Assembly: GCF_000768335.1 (NCBI RefSeq)
Contig: NZ_AVPT01000006.1
Span: 62,001 to 126,000, forward strand
Direction: 5' to 3'
DNA: 64,000 nt
Source: Lysobacter arseniciresistens ZS79
GTDB taxonomy: Bacteria; Pseudomonadota; Gammaproteobacteria; Xanthomonadales; Xanthomonadaceae
The position numbers and the translations under genes were made by a program. Numbering within the stretch: position 1 is the stretch's first letter; each line of letters opens with the position of its first letter. Under the pieces are notes generated by a model. It did no database searches. It was given only the letters and a program-made list of their open reading frames with translations, and had not been told where the DNA came from. Shown one piece after another: positions 16,482 to 29,738 of the stretch.

Positions 16482-16787
16482 TCAGGACCGCGGCAGGACG
16501 ATCTGGCGCTTGTCGGTGCCCGGGCGGTACAGCACCACGGTGTGGCCGATGCGCTGCACCAGCGCGGCGCCGGTGCGCCCGGCCAGCTCGGCCATCATCG
16601 CGTCGCGGGCCTCGCGGTCGCCGGCGGCCACCTTGACCTTGATCAGCTCGTGGTGCTCCAGGGCCAGGTCGACCTCGGCCACGACGGCGTCGGTGAGGCC
16701 CTTTCCGCCGATCTGCAGCATCGCCTTGAGGTCGTGCGCCTGCCCGCGCAGGAATCGGGTCTGGGCGGCGGTCAGGGCGGTCGGCAT
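16482..16787 (-). CDS. yhbY: YhbY/CRM-domain ribosome assembly RNA-binding protein
   Basis: 101 residues making a single CRM (CRS1-YhbY) RNA-binding domain associated with pre-50S ribosomal particles. Seen: the start [31 protein letters not shown], with the GxxG loop [13 protein letters not shown], and the C-terminal GHTVVLYRP. Length is standard (about 97-105). It is divergent from rlmE, 71 bases away, as in E. coli where yhbY and rlmE flank a shared promoter region. Linkage with rlmE and ftsH places it in a ribosome-biogenesis neighbourhood. Confidence 0.93.
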   Translation of the reverse strand: MPTALTAAQTRFLRGQAHDLKAMLQIGGKGLTDAVVAEVDLALEHHELIKVKVAAGDREARDAMMAELAGRTGAALVQRIGHTVVLYRPGTDKRQIVLPRS

Positions 16788-16858
16788 GGGGGCACGCAGG
16801 ACAGGAGATACAGGGCCCGCAGGGTATCATGGAGACCCTGTCCCGACGCCGGCGCCCG

Positions 16859-17491
16859 ATGGCCACACGCAGCAAAAGCAGCCAGCGCTGGCTGAAGGAA
16901 CACCACTCCGACCCCTTCGTGAAGAAGGCGCGGGCGGAGGGCATGCGCTCGCGGGCGGTCTACAAGCTCGAGGAGTTGGTCGAGCGCGACCGCCTGCTCC
17001 GGCCGGGCATGGTGGTGGTGGACCTCGGCGCGGCCCCCGGCGGCTGGTCGCAGTGGGTCCGGCAGGAGCTGGGCGACAGCGGCCGGGTGATCGCGCTGGA
17101 CATCCTCGAAATGCCGCCGCTGGCGGGGGTGGAGTTCCTTCATGGGGATTTCAGGGAGGATGCTGTCCTATCCCGGCTGGAGCAGAGCCTGGGCGGCAAG
17201 CCGGTGGACCTTGTACTGTCCGACATGGCCCCCAATAAAAGCGGTGTGGATGCGGTCGACATGCCGCGGGCGATGTACCTGTCCGAGCTGGCGATGGATT
17301 TCGCCGACCGCCACCTCAAGGTCGATGGCGCGTTCCTGATCAAGCTGTTCCAGGGCGTGGGTTTCGATGAGTACGTAAAGGAGCTGCGCCGCCGCTATGC
17401 GAAGGTGTCGATCCGCAAGCCGGCCGCGTCGCGCAAGCGCTCGCCGGAGGTCTACGCCCTCGCCCAGGGCAAGCGCGCCCAGATCAAATAA
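16859..17491 (+). CDS. rlmE: 23S rRNA (uridine(2552)-2'-O)-methyltransferase
   Basis: 210 residues. RlmE (FtsJ/RrmJ) methylates U2552 in the A-loop of 23S rRNA, a late step of 50S assembly. The Rossmann fold has SAM motif [14 protein letters not shown]. The K-D-K-E catalytic tetrad is present: Lys in RAVYKLEE, Asp in LSDMAPN, Lys in FLIKLFQG, and Glu in [10 protein letters not shown] at 16859 is chosen ([11 protein letters not shown], length close to E. coli's 209); an ATG 30 bases upstream would add ten Arg-rich residues. ftsH follows 36 bases downstream, as in E. coli. Confidence 0.96.
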   Translation: MATRSKSSQRWLKEHHSDPFVKKARAEGMRSRAVYKLEELVERDRLLRPGMVVVDLGAAPGGWSQWVRQELGDSGRVIALDILEMPPLAGVEFLHGDFREDAVLSRLEQSLGGKPVDLVLSDMAPNKSGVDAVDMPRAMYLSELAMDFADRHLKVDGAFLIKLFQGVGFDEYVKELRRRYAKVSIRKPAASRKRSPEVYALAQGKRAQIK

Positions 17492-17527
17492 CCCGTGACC
17501 CCGCCCAACAACGACGTGACCGACTGA

Positions 17528-19432
<1,905 letters not shown>

Positions 19433-19458
19433 CCGCCCGCCTTGCCGGACACTATCGA

Positions 19459-19490
19459 AAAGGCCAGAGTTCGCTCTGGCCTTTTTCTTT
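19459..19490 (+). terminator. Rho-independent terminator after ftsH
   Basis: Stem AAAGGCCAGAG / CTCTGGCCTTT with a TTCG tetraloop, then TTTTTCTTT. It lies 26 bases after the ftsH stop and just before folP, so folP probably relies on readthrough or on a promoter overlapping this segment. Confidence 0.93.
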
Positions 19491-19501
19491 GGCGTCGCCG
19501 C

Positions 19502-20401
19502 ATGTTCCAGACCGCCCCCGTGCTCGACTGCAACGGCCGCGAGCTCGTGCTCGACCGGCCCCGCGTGATGGGCATCGTCAACGTCACGCCCGACTCGTTC
19601 TCCGACGGCGGCGCGCACGACACCACCGATGCCGCCTTCGACCACGCGCTGCGGCTGCTGGAGGAGGGGGCCGACATCCTCGACATCGGCGGCGAGTCGA
19701 CCCGGCCGGGTGCCGACGACGTGCCGGAGGAGGAGGAGCTGCGACGGGTCGTCCCGCTGATCCAGCGGCTCGCACGCGAGACCTCCGCGCCGATCAGCAT
19801 CGACACCTTCAAGCCCGGGGTGATGCGCGCCGCGGTCGAGGCCGGCGCCGGCATGCTCAACGACGTCTACGGCCTGCGCCGCGAGGGCGCGCTCGACGCC
19901 GCCGCCGCGCTCGGGGTGCCGGTGGTGCTGATGCACATGCTCGGCGAACCGCGCTCGATGCAGGACGCGCCGCACTACGACGATGTGGTCGGGGAGGTGC
20001 ACCGCTTCCTCGCCGAGCGCATCTTCGCCGCCGAGATGGCCGGCATCGACAAGAAGCGCATCGTCATCGACCCGGGCTTCGGCTTCGGCAAGGACACCGC
20101 GCACAACCTTGTGCTGCTTGCGCAACTGGAGCGTTTCGGCGACCTCGGCGTGCCGGTGCTGGCCGGGCTGTCACGCAAGCGCACGATTGGCCAGATCACC
20201 GGTCGCGACGTACCGCGCGAGCGCGTGCATGGTTCGGTCGCGGCGCACCTCGTCGCCGCCCAGCGCGGCGCGCGGTTGCTGCGCGTGCACGATGTCGCGG
20301 CCACTGTCGACGCGCTGAAGGTATGGGAGGCGGTGGCCGCCCAACCGCAGCCACGGGGGCCGCAGGCGCCGGCGGACATCCGCTGGCCGGATGACGACTG
20401 A
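19502..20401 (+). CDS. folP: Dihydropteroate synthase
   Basis: 299 residues. It joins 4-aminobenzoate to the pterin diphosphate in folate synthesis and is the sulfonamide target. Seen: the pterin signature VMGIVNVTPDSFSDGG, DIGGESTRPGA, SIDTFKPGVMRAA, DPGFGFGKD and LAGLSRKRTIG. Start: ATG at 19502 (MFQTAPVLD), twelve bases after the terminator T-tract; an upstream in-frame ATG at 19442 would translate through the terminator hairpin and is rejected. The ftsH-folP order is the same as in E. coli, although glmM does not follow here. Confidence 0.95.
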   Translation: MFQTAPVLDCNGRELVLDRPRVMGIVNVTPDSFSDGGAHDTTDAAFDHALRLLEEGADILDIGGESTRPGADDVPEEEELRRVVPLIQRLARETSAPISIDTFKPGVMRAAVEAGAGMLNDVYGLRREGALDAAAALGVPVVLMHMLGEPRSMQDAPHYDDVVGEVHRFLAERIFAAEMAGIDKKRIVIDPGFGFGKDTAHNLVLLAQLERFGDLGVPVLAGLSRKRTIGQITGRDVPRERVHGSVAAHLVAAQRGARLLRVHDVAATVDALKVWEAVAAQPQPRGPQAPADIRWPDDD

Positions 20402-20485
20402 GCGTGGTATCGCGACCCCGGCGGGCACCTGGCCAGAAATTCGCCATGTCGACCACGGCCCTTGCCCCGCCTGCCTTGCAGCCGG

Positions 20486-20532
20486 TTGTCCACAGCTTGG
20501 CCCGCGCGCTTGTCCACAGCCGCTGTGCATAA
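20486..20532. promoter_or_regulatory. Cluster of three DnaA-box-like 9-mers
   Basis: TTGTCCACA at 20486-20494 and again at 20510-20518 (24 bases apart, same orientation), and TGTGCATAA at 20524-20532, the reverse complement of TTATGCACA. Each differs from TTATCCACA by one base. They lie in the 269-base gap between folP and putP, which holds no other gene. This could be a DnaA titration or regulatory site; I see no AT-rich unwinding element that would make it an origin. Confidence 0.5.
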
Positions 20533-20670
20533 GCGGGGCTGAACGCGTGGGCTGAAACCTCAGCCGCATCTGCGTTAGGCTGGCCCATTCGCGCGCCGCC
20601 GGCACAGGCGACGCCCATTCGCGTGCGCCGCGTCGCGGTGCCCAAAGCATGACCGGGGGAGCCTGTTGCA

Positions 20671-22179
20671 ATGACAGCCAGCACACCGTTACTCGTCACC
20701 TTCTCGATCTACCTCGCCGTGGTGATCCTGATCGGTTTCATCGCGTGGAAATCGACCAAGGACTTCGACGACTACATCCTTGGCGGCCGCTCGCTCGGGC
20801 CGTGGGTGGTGGCGCTGGCGGCGGGCGCGTCGGACATGAGCGGCTGGCTGCTGATGGGCCTGCCCGGGGCGATGTACGTCGGCGGCGTGTCGGAGAGCTG
20901 GATCGCGATCGGCCTGATCCTCGGCGCGTACGCCAACTGGCGCTGGGTCGCAGGTCCGCTGCGCATCTACACCGAGCGTGCCGGCGACGCGCTGACCATC
21001 CCCGACTACTTCACCAACCGCTTCGCCGACCACGACCGCCTGCTGCGGGTGCTGTCGGCAATCGTGATCCTGGTGTTCTTCGCGGTGTACTGCGCCTCCG
21101 GCGTGGTGGCTGGCGCGCGCCTGTTCGAGAGCGTGTTCGGCCTGCCCTACGAGCAGGCGCTGTGGTGGGGCGCGGCGGCGACGATCCTGTACACGCTGGT
21201 CGGTGGCTTCCTCGCGGTCAGCTGGACCGACACCCTGCAGGCTGCCCTGATGTTCTTCGCGCTGCTGCTGGCGCCGAGCATCATCCTGATGAACAACGGC
21301 GGCTTCGAGGCCACCGTCGACGTGGTGCGGCAATTCGACGCCGGCCGGCTCGACTGGTTCGGCGGCGGCGCGCTGGGCGTGGTCGGCGTGGTGTCCGCGC
21401 TCGCCTGGGGCCTGGGCTACTTCGGCCAGCCGCACATCCTTGCCCGCTTCATGGCCGCCGACAGCGTCGCCACGATCCCGCCGGCACGCCGGATCGGCAT
21501 GGCCTGGATGATCCTGTGCCTGGCCGGTTCGCTCGGCGTCGGCTTCTTCGGCATCGCCTACTTCGCCAATCATCCGCAGGCAGCCGGCCCGGTCGACGCC
21601 AACGCCGAACGCGTGTTCATCGAGCTTGCGAGCCTGCTGTTCAACCCGTGGGTGGCCGGCGTGCTGCTGTCGGCCATCCTCGCGGCGGTGATGAGCACGC
21701 TGTCGTGCCAGCTGCTGGTGTGCTCCAGCGTGATGACCGAGGATTTCTACCACGGCTTCCTGCGCAAGCACGCCAGCCAGAAGGAACTGGTCTGGGTCGG
21801 GCGCGCGTCGGTGGCGCTGATCGCGCTGGTGGCGCTGTGGCTGGCGCGCGATCCCGACAGCAAGGTGCTCGGCCTGGTCAGCTATGCGTGGGCGGGCTTC
21901 GGCGCCGCGTTCGGGCCGGTGGTGATCCTGTCGCTGTTCTGGCAGCGCATGACCCGCAACGGCGCGCTGGCCGGCATCGTGGTCGGCGCCGCGACGGTGA
22001 TCGCGTGGAAGCTGTTCGCGGTCGACCGCATGGGTTCGGAGCTGTACGAAATGGTGCCGGGCTTCATCGCCGCGACCATCGCGATCGTGCTGGTCAGCCG
22101 GCTCGACCGCGAACCGCCGCAGGAGATCCGGGCGATGCACCAGCAGGTGCGCGCATCGCTGCGCGAAACCGGGTACTGA
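20671..22179 (+). CDS. putP: Sodium/proline symporter
   Basis: 502 residues with about 13 predicted transmembrane segments; a member of the solute:sodium symporter family that imports L-proline with Na+. Seen: the N-terminal [36 protein letters not shown], the PutP form of the sodium-binding and substrate region, and the central [14 protein letters not shown]. Length equals E. coli PutP (502). ATG at 20671 follows a GGGGGAGCC site. miaA starts 10 bases after its stop, so the two may be co-transcribed. No putA is in the window. Confidence 0.93.
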   Translation: MTASTPLLVTFSIYLAVVILIGFIAWKSTKDFDDYILGGRSLGPWVVALAAGASDMSGWLLMGLPGAMYVGGVSESWIAIGLILGAYANWRWVAGPLRIYTERAGDALTIPDYFTNRFADHDRLLRVLSAIVILVFFAVYCASGVVAGARLFESVFGLPYEQALWWGAAATILYTLVGGFLAVSWTDTLQAALMFFALLLAPSIILMNNGGFEATVDVVRQFDAGRLDWFGGGALGVVGVVSALAWGLGYFGQPHILARFMAADSVATIPPARRIGMAWMILCLAGSLGVGFFGIAYFANHPQAAGPVDANAERVFIELASLLFNPWVAGVLLSAILAAVMSTLSCQLLVCSSVMTEDFYHGFLRKHASQKELVWVGRASVALIALVALWLARDPDSKVLGLVSYAWAGFGAAFGPVVILSLFWQRMTRNGALAGIVVGAATVIAWKLFAVDRMGSELYEMVPGFIAATIAIVLVSRLDREPPQEIRAMHQQVRASLRETGY

Positions 22180-22189
22180 TGCGGGGCTG

Positions 22190-23227
22190 ATGCTCCGGGC
22201 GGCCATGGCGAGCGCAGGCGGACAGGCGGTGGATGGTTCCCGTCCGCCGGCACGGCCACGGGCCATCGCCCTGATGGGCCCGACCGCGTCGGGCAAGACC
22301 GCGCTCGCGATCGACTGGGCCGAGCGCCTGGGCGGCGAGATCGTCAGCGTCGACTCGGCGCTGGTGTACCGCGGCCTCGACATCGGCGCGGCCAAGCCGA
22401 CGCCGGCCGAACTGGCGCGCGTGCCGCACCACCTGGTCGACATCCGCGAACCCTGGCAGCCGTACTCGGCCGCCGAGTTCGCCGCCGACGCCCGCCGCGC
22501 GCTTGACGACATCGTCGCGCGCGGCCGCATTCCGATCCTCGCCGGCGGCACCGGCCTGTACTTCCACGCGCTGCTGCAGGGGCTGTCGGCGATGCCCTCG
22601 GCCGACCCGGACACCCGTGCGGCCATCGCCGCAGACGCCGCGGCGCGTGGCTGGGCGGCGCTGCATGCCGACCTCGTCGCAATCGACCCGGCCGCGGCCG
22701 CCCGCATCCACGCCACCGACGCCCAGCGCATCCAGCGTGCGCTGGAGGTGTACCAGTTGTCCGGCCGCACCATCAGCGAGTGGCGCGACGAACCGCCCGC
22801 GCCGCGACTGCCGTTCCACGTCCTCAAGCTGGTGCTGGCGCCGGCCGACCGCGCCGTCCTGCACGAGCGCATCGCCCGGCGATTCAACCTGATGCTGGAT
22901 GCCGGCTTCCTCGACGAGGTGCACCGCCTGCGCGCGCTGCCGGAACTGCAATCGCACCCGGCGCCACTGGAATTGCCGGCACTGCGCGCGGTCGGCTACC
23001 GGCAGGCGTGGGAGCACCTCGACGGCGCCACCGACGCCGCCGGCTTCCGCGACCGCGCGATCTTCGCCACCCGGCAACTGGCCAAGCGCCAGTTCACCTG
23101 GCTGCGCGGTGAACTCGACGCCCGCTGGTTCGATCCGCTGGGCAGGCGCGACGGGCTGGAGCAGGCGCTGGCCATGTTCCTGCCGAGCGAGGGTGCCGCC
23201 AACGCCGAGCCGGCCGCCAGCCGCTGA
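22190..23227 (+). CDS. miaA: tRNA dimethylallyltransferase
   Basis: 345 residues. It transfers a dimethylallyl group to A37 of tRNAs reading UNN codons; its substrate DMAPP comes from the MEP pathway represented upstream by ispD/ispF. Seen: P-loop [13 protein letters not shown] (about 29-40), [42 protein letters not shown], and the C-terminal [15 protein letters not shown]. The start may be ATG 22190 or the second ATG at 22205. The order miaA-hfq-hflX-hflK-hflC is the classic gammaproteobacterial cluster; mutL, its usual upstream partner, is replaced here by putP. Confidence 0.95.
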   Translation: MLRAAMASAGGQAVDGSRPPARPRAIALMGPTASGKTALAIDWAERLGGEIVSVDSALVYRGLDIGAAKPTPAELARVPHHLVDIREPWQPYSAAEFAADARRALDDIVARGRIPILAGGTGLYFHALLQGLSAMPSADPDTRAAIAADAAARGWAALHADLVAIDPAAAARIHATDAQRIQRALEVYQLSGRTISEWRDEPPAPRLPFHVLKLVLAPADRAVLHERIARRFNLMLDAGFLDEVHRLRALPELQSHPAPLELPALRAVGYRQAWEHLDGATDAAGFRDRAIFATRQLAKRQFTWLRGELDARWFDPLGRRDGLEQALAMFLPSEGAANAEPAASR

Positions 23228-23427
23228 ATCTGCGCGGCCACCCACGTCCGGACAACCCGCACTCCCGGCCGCGGTCACGAAACCCGCGATCCACCTGCGC
23301 CGGGCCTATTCCGCCGCCGCGGTTGCGCTACCATCGGTCCATTGCCGTCGTGGGGACAACGGTCGGCGATGCGGCCGCCAGCGGGCGCCGTCCATAACTA
23401 GAACCTAAAAAGTCGGGGGAATTTCGA

Positions 23428-23709
23428 ATGTCCAAGGGACAGTCCTTGCAGGATCCTTTCCTGAACGCACTGCGCCGTGAACGCGTGCCGGTGTCGGTGT
23501 ACCTGGTCAATGGCATCAAGTTGCAGGGCACCATCGAGTCGTTCGACCAGTTCGTCGTGCTGCTGCGCAACACCGTCAGCCAGATGGTCTACAAGCACGC
23601 AATCTCCACGGTGGTGCCCGCGCGCAACGTCCGGGTCGGTCCGGGTGGCGGTTACGTGCACTCCGGCGAAGGCAACGGCCACGCCGACGAGCAGCCCGGG
23701 GACGAATGA
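23428..23709 (+). CDS. hfq: RNA chaperone Hfq
   Basis: 93 residues; a hexameric Sm-like protein that pairs small RNAs with mRNAs. Seen: [35 protein letters not shown] (Sm1, distal and proximal RNA-binding faces) and the Sm2 signature YKHAIS. It ends in a short Gly/Asp-rich tail. ATG at 23428 follows CGGGGGAATTTCG. The 200 bases between miaA and hfq are enough for its own promoter. hflX follows, starting with TTG. Confidence 0.97.
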   Translation: MSKGQSLQDPFLNALRRERVPVSVYLVNGIKLQGTIESFDQFVVLLRNTVSQMVYKHAISTVVPARNVRVGPGGGYVHSGEGNGHADEQPGDE

Positions 23710-23792
23710 GCGGAGCGGCGGGGCGGGCTTGTTTTTCCGGGCCGGACGCACCATGTACGGGCTGACGGCCCCGCGCCCCCGAGATCCCCTCC

Positions 23793-25178
23793 TTGTTCGA
23801 ACGTTCCCGCAAGGGTGAACACGCACTGCTGATCCAGCCCCACGCCGGTGGCCCGCCGGACGAGGGACTGCTGGAGGAGTTCGCCGACCTCGCCCGGTCG
23901 GCCGGTGCCACCGTGGCCGGCGTGGTCACCGCCCGCATCGACCGCCCCAACGCCGCCATGCTGATCGGCAGCGGCAAGCTGGAGGAGGTCCGGGCCGCCG
24001 CCGAAGCCAGCGACGCCGATCTGATCCTGGTCAACCATCCGCTCGGCCCGGGCCAGGAGCGCAACCTCGAGCGCGCGCTGCAGCGCCGGGTGGTCGACCG
24101 CACCGGCCTGATCCTCGACATTTTCGCCCTGCGCGCCCACAGCCACGAGGGCAAGCTGCAGGTCGAACTCGCCCAGCTGCGCCATATGTCGACGCGGCTG
24201 GTGCGCGGCTGGACCCACCTGGAGCGCCAGCGCGGTGGTTCGATCGGCCTGCGCGGCCCGGGTGAAACCCAGCTGGAGACCGACCGCCGGCTGCTGCAGA
24301 AGCGTCTGGAGCAACTGCAGAAGCGGCTCGACAAGGTCGAAGTGCAGCGCAACCAGCAGCGCCGCGCGCGGATGCGCAGCGAGCTGCCGCGGGTCGCGCT
24401 TGTCGGCTACACCAACGCCGGCAAGTCGACCCTGTTCAATGCCCTGACCGGCGCCGGCGCGTACGCCGCCGACCAACTGTTCGCCACTCTCGATCCGACC
24501 GTGCGACGCATCGAATTGCCGGGTGGCGGGGTGGTGCTGGCCGACACCGTCGGCTTCGTCCGCGACCTGCCGCACGAACTGGTCGCCGCTTTCCGCTCCA
24601 CGCTGTCCGAGGCGCGCGATGCCGACCTGCTGCTGCACGTGGTCGACGCCGCCGACCCGCTGCGCGACGAGCGCATCCGCCAGGTCGACGAGGTGCTGCG
24701 CGAGATCGGCGCCGGCGACCTGCCGCAGGTGCTGGTGTTCAACAAGATCGACCGCCTTGGCGAAGGCGCCGACGACCAGGACGCCGACGCAGGCACCGGC
24801 TCGGCGGCCACCCGGCCGCATCCGCGCATCGACCGCCCGGCCGAGGGTCACCTGCGGGCGTGGGTCTCGGCGCGCGAGGGGCAGGGCATGGACCTGCTTC
24901 GCACCGCCATCGGCGAGGCACTGGAGCTGCGCCACGTCGCCGGCGTCATCGAGTTGCCGCCCGGCGCCGGCCGCCTGCGTGCCCGCCTGCACGAACTCGG
25001 CGCCGTGCGTGCCGAACAGGCCGGCGAGGCTGGCTGGCAGCTGCAGGTGGACCTGGCCGAGTCCGATGCGCTGCGGCTGTACGCCCAGCCGCACGGCGAC
25101 GTGCTGCTGCCGCTGCTCGACGCCGACATGCTCGCGCGCGTCAATCCGGATGCGGACTTCCGCGCCGGGCTTGCTTGA
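23793..25178 (+). CDS. hflX: GTPase HflX
   Basis: 461 residues; a ribosome-associated GTPase that rescues stalled or hibernating 70S ribosomes. The N-terminal HflX-specific domain (FERSRKGEHALLIQP, VTARIDRPNAAMLIGSGK) leads to a coiled coil near 165-200 and the G domain with P-loop GYTNAGKSTLFN (about 203-214), switch LDPTVRR, DTVGFVRDLP and NKID. The start is a TTG at 23793; no ATG or GTG gives the conserved N-terminus. An Asp/Ala-rich insertion (GADDQDADAGTGSAATRPH) is present in the G domain after NKID. It sits 83 bases after hfq. Confidence 0.94.
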   Translation: MFERSRKGEHALLIQPHAGGPPDEGLLEEFADLARSAGATVAGVVTARIDRPNAAMLIGSGKLEEVRAAAEASDADLILVNHPLGPGQERNLERALQRRVVDRTGLILDIFALRAHSHEGKLQVELAQLRHMSTRLVRGWTHLERQRGGSIGLRGPGETQLETDRRLLQKRLEQLQKRLDKVEVQRNQQRRARMRSELPRVALVGYTNAGKSTLFNALTGAGAYAADQLFATLDPTVRRIELPGGGVVLADTVGFVRDLPHELVAAFRSTLSEARDADLLLHVVDAADPLRDERIRQVDEVLREIGAGDLPQVLVFNKIDRLGEGADDQDADAGTGSAATRPHPRIDRPAEGHLRAWVSAREGQGMDLLRTAIGEALELRHVAGVIELPPGAGRLRARLHELGAVRAEQAGEAGWQLQVDLAESDALRLYAQPHGDVLLPLLDADMLARVNPDADFRAGLA

Positions 25179-25307
25179 GGCCGTCCGCCCCCCCACCTAG
25201 AATCGACGATCGCCTGCGCGACCCGCGCCGGCAGCCGATGCATCCGCCACGATCGCACGCACCGTCCGGTTGCCGCGCCCGTCGCACCCAACTTTCGAGG
25301 AGCAGGC

Positions 25308-26420
25308 ATGGCCTGGAACACCCCTGGCAGTGACAATTCCGGCGGCGGCCGGCCGCCGCGGCGACGGCCCGGTGGCAACAACCCGCTGGATGGCGTGCTC
25401 GAGTCGCTGCGCGGCCTGTTCGGCGGCAACGGCGGCGGGGTCGGCCGCTGGGTGCTGCTGGTGGTCGGTTTGTGGCTGGTGTTCAACTGCTTCGTGCTGA
25501 TCACCGAGCAGCAGCGCGGCGTGGTGCTGCGTTTCGGCGAGGTCGCCCGGGTGCTGCAGCCCGGCCCGCACTTCAAGCTGCCGTGGCCGATCGAGACCGT
25601 CGCCAAGGTCAACGCCACCGCCATCAAGACCTTCAGCACCAACGTGCCGGTGCTGACGCGCGACGAGAACATCGTGCAGGTCGACATCAACGTGCAGTAC
25701 CGCGTCAGCGACCCGCAGCAGTACCTGTTCGGCACCCGCGACGCCGACGCGATGCTGCAGCAGGCCGCGCTGAGCACCGTGCGCGAGCAGGTCGGTCGCT
25801 CCACACTGGACACCGTGCTGGGCGCCCGCAACGCGCTGGCGGTGTCCTCGCGCGAGCAGCTGCAGGCCTCGCTCGACGCCTACCGCACCGGCCTGGTCGT
25901 GACCGAGATGAACCTGCCCAACGCGCGCCCGCCGGAGGAGGTCAAGCCGGCCTTCGACGACGTCAACAGCGCCCAGCAGGACAAGGACCGCCTGATCAGC
26001 GAGGCGCAGGCCTACGCCGCCCAGGTGGTGCCGGAGGCGCGCGGCCAGGCCGCCCGCGTGCGCACCGTCGCCGAGGGCTACAAGGCCGCCGCGGTGGCCA
26101 ACGCACAGGGTGACGCCGACCGCTTCTCGCTGCTGGTCGAGCAGTACCAGGACGCGCCGGAGGTCACCCGCAAGCGCCTGTGGCTGGAGACTGTCGAAGA
26201 GGTCCTGGCCGGCACCCGCAAGGTGGTGGGCGGCGACTCGCGCCAGCTGATCTACGTGCCGATGGACAACGCCGGCGGGCAGGGCGGTTCCGCCGCGCGC
26301 GCGCCGATGCTGACCCCCGAAACACTTTCGCCGGAGGTCACCAGCACCGCGCCGGCCGACACCGGCGGCAGCCGCACCGGGCGCACCCCGCGCACCGGCC
26401 GTGAGGAGGTGATCCGATGA
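25308..26420 (+). CDS. hflK: FtsH protease modulator HflK
   Basis: 370 residues. A Gly/Arg/Pro-rich cytoplasmic N-terminus (1-45) precedes a single transmembrane segment (about 47-66) and the SPFH/band 7 domain (TEQQRGVVLRFGEVARVLQPGPHFKLPWP), then long helices. With HflC it forms a large periplasmic cage around FtsH. ATG at 25308 follows a GAGGAGCAGGC site. Its stop overlaps the hflC start (ATGA). Confidence 0.95.
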   Translation: MAWNTPGSDNSGGGRPPRRRPGGNNPLDGVLESLRGLFGGNGGGVGRWVLLVVGLWLVFNCFVLITEQQRGVVLRFGEVARVLQPGPHFKLPWPIETVAKVNATAIKTFSTNVPVLTRDENIVQVDINVQYRVSDPQQYLFGTRDADAMLQQAALSTVREQVGRSTLDTVLGARNALAVSSREQLQASLDAYRTGLVVTEMNLPNARPPEEVKPAFDDVNSAQQDKDRLISEAQAYAAQVVPEARGQAARVRTVAEGYKAAAVANAQGDADRFSLLVEQYQDAPEVTRKRLWLETVEEVLAGTRKVVGGDSRQLIYVPMDNAGGQGGSAARAPMLTPETLSPEVTSTAPADTGGSRTGRTPRTGREEVIR

Positions 26421-27280
26421 AGTACTCCGCATGGGTGGCGGTCGCCGTGGCCGTGCTGCTGGCGCTGATGGGTTCGACCTACGTGGTCCGCGAGGGCCAG
26501 GTCGCGATGGTGCTCAACCTCGGCCGCGTCGCGCGCACCGGTATCGACCCGGGGCTGCACTTCAAGTGGCCGCTGGTGGAAACCGCGATGGTGTTCGACC
26601 AGCGCCTGCAGGTGCTGGACGCCGAGCCCGAGCGCTACCTGACCTCCGAGCGCAAGGACGTCAGCGTCGACTTCTTCGCGGTCGGCATGATCGAGGACGA
26701 GCGTGCGTTCTACCGCGCCACCGGTGGCGACGAGAGCATCGCGATCGCCCGCCTGGCGCCGATCATCAAGGACTCGCTGCGCAACGAGATCAACGCCCGC
26801 ACGCTGAAGGAGATCGTCTCGGGCAACCGCTCCGACATCATCGACAGCCAGCTGGCCGCGATCAACAAGGGCGCCGAGACCGTCGGCGTGGCGATCGTCG
26901 ACCTGCGGATCAAGCAGATCGACCTGCCGACCGACAGCCAGGTGATCACCGACGTCTACCGCCGCATGCGCGCCCAGCGCCACGAGGTCGCCAGCCGCCT
27001 GCGCGCGGAAGGTGCCGAGCAGGCCCAGACCGTGCGTGCGCAGGCCGACAAGCAGCGCGCGGTGATCCTGGCCGAGGCCGAGCGCGACGCCCAGCGCCTG
27101 CGCGGCGAGGGCGACGCCGAGGCCACCGCGATCTACGCCGAGGCGGCGCAGAAGGACCCGGGCTTCTACACCTTCCAGCGCAGCCTGGAGGCGTACCGCA
27201 AGTCCTTCGAGGACGGCAACGGCGTGATCGTGCTCGACCGCGACGACGCCTTCCTGCAGTACCTCGGCAGCGACCGCTGA
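26417..27280 (+). CDS. hflC: FtsH protease modulator HflC
   Basis: 287 residues; partner of HflK. One N-terminal transmembrane segment (about 5-22) precedes the SPFH domain (VREGQVAMVLNLGRVARTGIDPGLHFKWPLVE), and long helical sequence extends to the C-terminus (YRKSFEDGNGVIVLDRDDAFLQYL). Length is slightly shorter than E. coli HflC (334) but normal for xanthomonads, as I recall. GTGAGGAGGTGATCC gives a strong ribosome-binding site inside the end of hflK, with a 4-base overlap. Confidence 0.95.
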   Translation: MKYSAWVAVAVAVLLALMGSTYVVREGQVAMVLNLGRVARTGIDPGLHFKWPLVETAMVFDQRLQVLDAEPERYLTSERKDVSVDFFAVGMIEDERAFYRATGGDESIAIARLAPIIKDSLRNEINARTLKEIVSGNRSDIIDSQLAAINKGAETVGVAIVDLRIKQIDLPTDSQVITDVYRRMRAQRHEVASRLRAEGAEQAQTVRAQADKQRAVILAEAERDAQRLRGEGDAEATAIYAEAAQKDPGFYTFQRSLEAYRKSFEDGNGVIVLDRDDAFLQYLGSDR

Positions 27281-27359
27281 GGCCGGCCGCGGGCCGGGGA
27301 TGGCCGGGCCGGGCGCCGTCGCACCGGCCACTGGCCCCGGCCCCCGGAAACCCGGATAA

Positions 27360-28757
<1,398 letters not shown>

Positions 28758-28773
28758 GCCCGCCCGCATGACG

Positions 28774-28800
28774 AAGGCCCCGCACGCGCGGGGCCTTTTT
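28774..28800 (+). terminator. Rho-independent terminator after purA
   Basis: Stem AAGGCCCCGC / GCGGGGCCTT with an ACGC loop, then five T, 17 bases after the purA stop. Confidence 0.92.
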
Positions 28801-28831
28801 CATTGCGGTGCGTGCCTCGCGGCGGCGCGAC

Positions 28832-29677
28832 TCAGAAGCCGCTGCGGATCGAGATCCCCGCGCTCCAGTCGGGGCTGCCGTCGGACAGCCCGCGACCGGC
28901 GTAGACCTGCACGCTGCCGCCGGCGTCGGTCGGCAGGGTGTAGAAGCCGACCGCGTCGCGGCGGTCGTCGAGGCCTTCGGCGCTGGCGCTGCGGTGTTCG
29001 AGCATCGCGCCCAGCCGGCCGCGCCCGGCCTGCCGGCTGACGCCGAGGTTGCCACCGACCACGCTGTCGACATCGATCCATGTGGAGTCGCCGAGCCAGG
29101 TGTGGCCGACGCCGCCGAACAGCATCGTGCCGTCGAAGTCGCGGTGGAGGCCGACGCTGACGCCGTAGTCGTTGGCGCCGGTGCCCAGCCCTTTGTCCTC
29201 GTCGGCCGTGGCGATCTTGGCGCTGGCGCCGAGTTCGACGCCCAGCGCGCTGCCGGTCGGTACCGCGTATGTCGCCGCCAGGGTGACGTCGCCGATGCCC
29301 GAGGCGGTGCCGCGCTGCAACCCGCCGTCCGCATCCTCGGACGAACCGCCGCCAAGCAGTCCGTCGCGGCCACGGCCGAGCGGGTTGAGGTTGTCGACCG
29401 GACCGGTGGTCGGCAGCACGTTCGGGTCGCCCGACACGCGCAGCCACGGCACGCTGGCGCCGAAGGTCCAGTTGCCGCTGCGCACGCGCGCGGAGACCGG
29501 GATGGAGAGGATTCCGGTGTCGAGCCCGGTGCCGTAGTCGCCGCGGCTGTAGTCGGCTCCTATGCCGAACGACGCGCCATCGGCGGCGTGGGCGAGGCCG
29601 CAGGTGGCCAGCAGGGCCGACAGCAGCGCCGGCGCCGCAAGCGGACGCGGGCTATGGGGAAGTCTGGATCGGATCAT
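28832..29677 (-). CDS. Putative outer-membrane beta-barrel protein
   Basis: 281 residues with a signal peptide (MIRSRLPHSPRPLAAP, then a hydrophobic stretch ending GLAHA). The mature part has alternating amphipathic strands (for example ARVRSGNWTFGASVPWLRV, SALGVELGASAKIAT, DYGVSVGLHRDF), ends in aromatic RSGF, and has the general look of the 'MetA-pathway'/transporter-type barrels. No specific substrate is suggested. It is the last of three minus-strand secreted-protein genes (S8 protease, Ala-rich protein, this gene), 61 bases after the Ala-rich gene, and is probably co-transcribed. Confidence 0.7.
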   Translation of the reverse strand: MIRSRLPHSPRPLAAPALLSALLATCGLAHAADGASFGIGADYSRGDYGTGLDTGILSIPVSARVRSGNWTFGASVPWLRVSGDPNVLPTTGPVDNLNPLGRGRDGLLGGGSSEDADGGLQRGTASGIGDVTLAATYAVPTGSALGVELGASAKIATADEDKGLGTGANDYGVSVGLHRDFDGTMLFGGVGHTWLGDSTWIDVDSVVGGNLGVSRQAGRGRLGAMLEHRSASAEGLDDRRDAVGFYTLPTDAGGSVQVYAGRGLSDGSPDWSAGISIRSGF

Positions 29678-29738
29678 CGGCTGGCTCCGCTGTGGGCGGA
29701 CCGCCGAGCGCCCGGAGACGCTCGACGGCACGGGTGGG

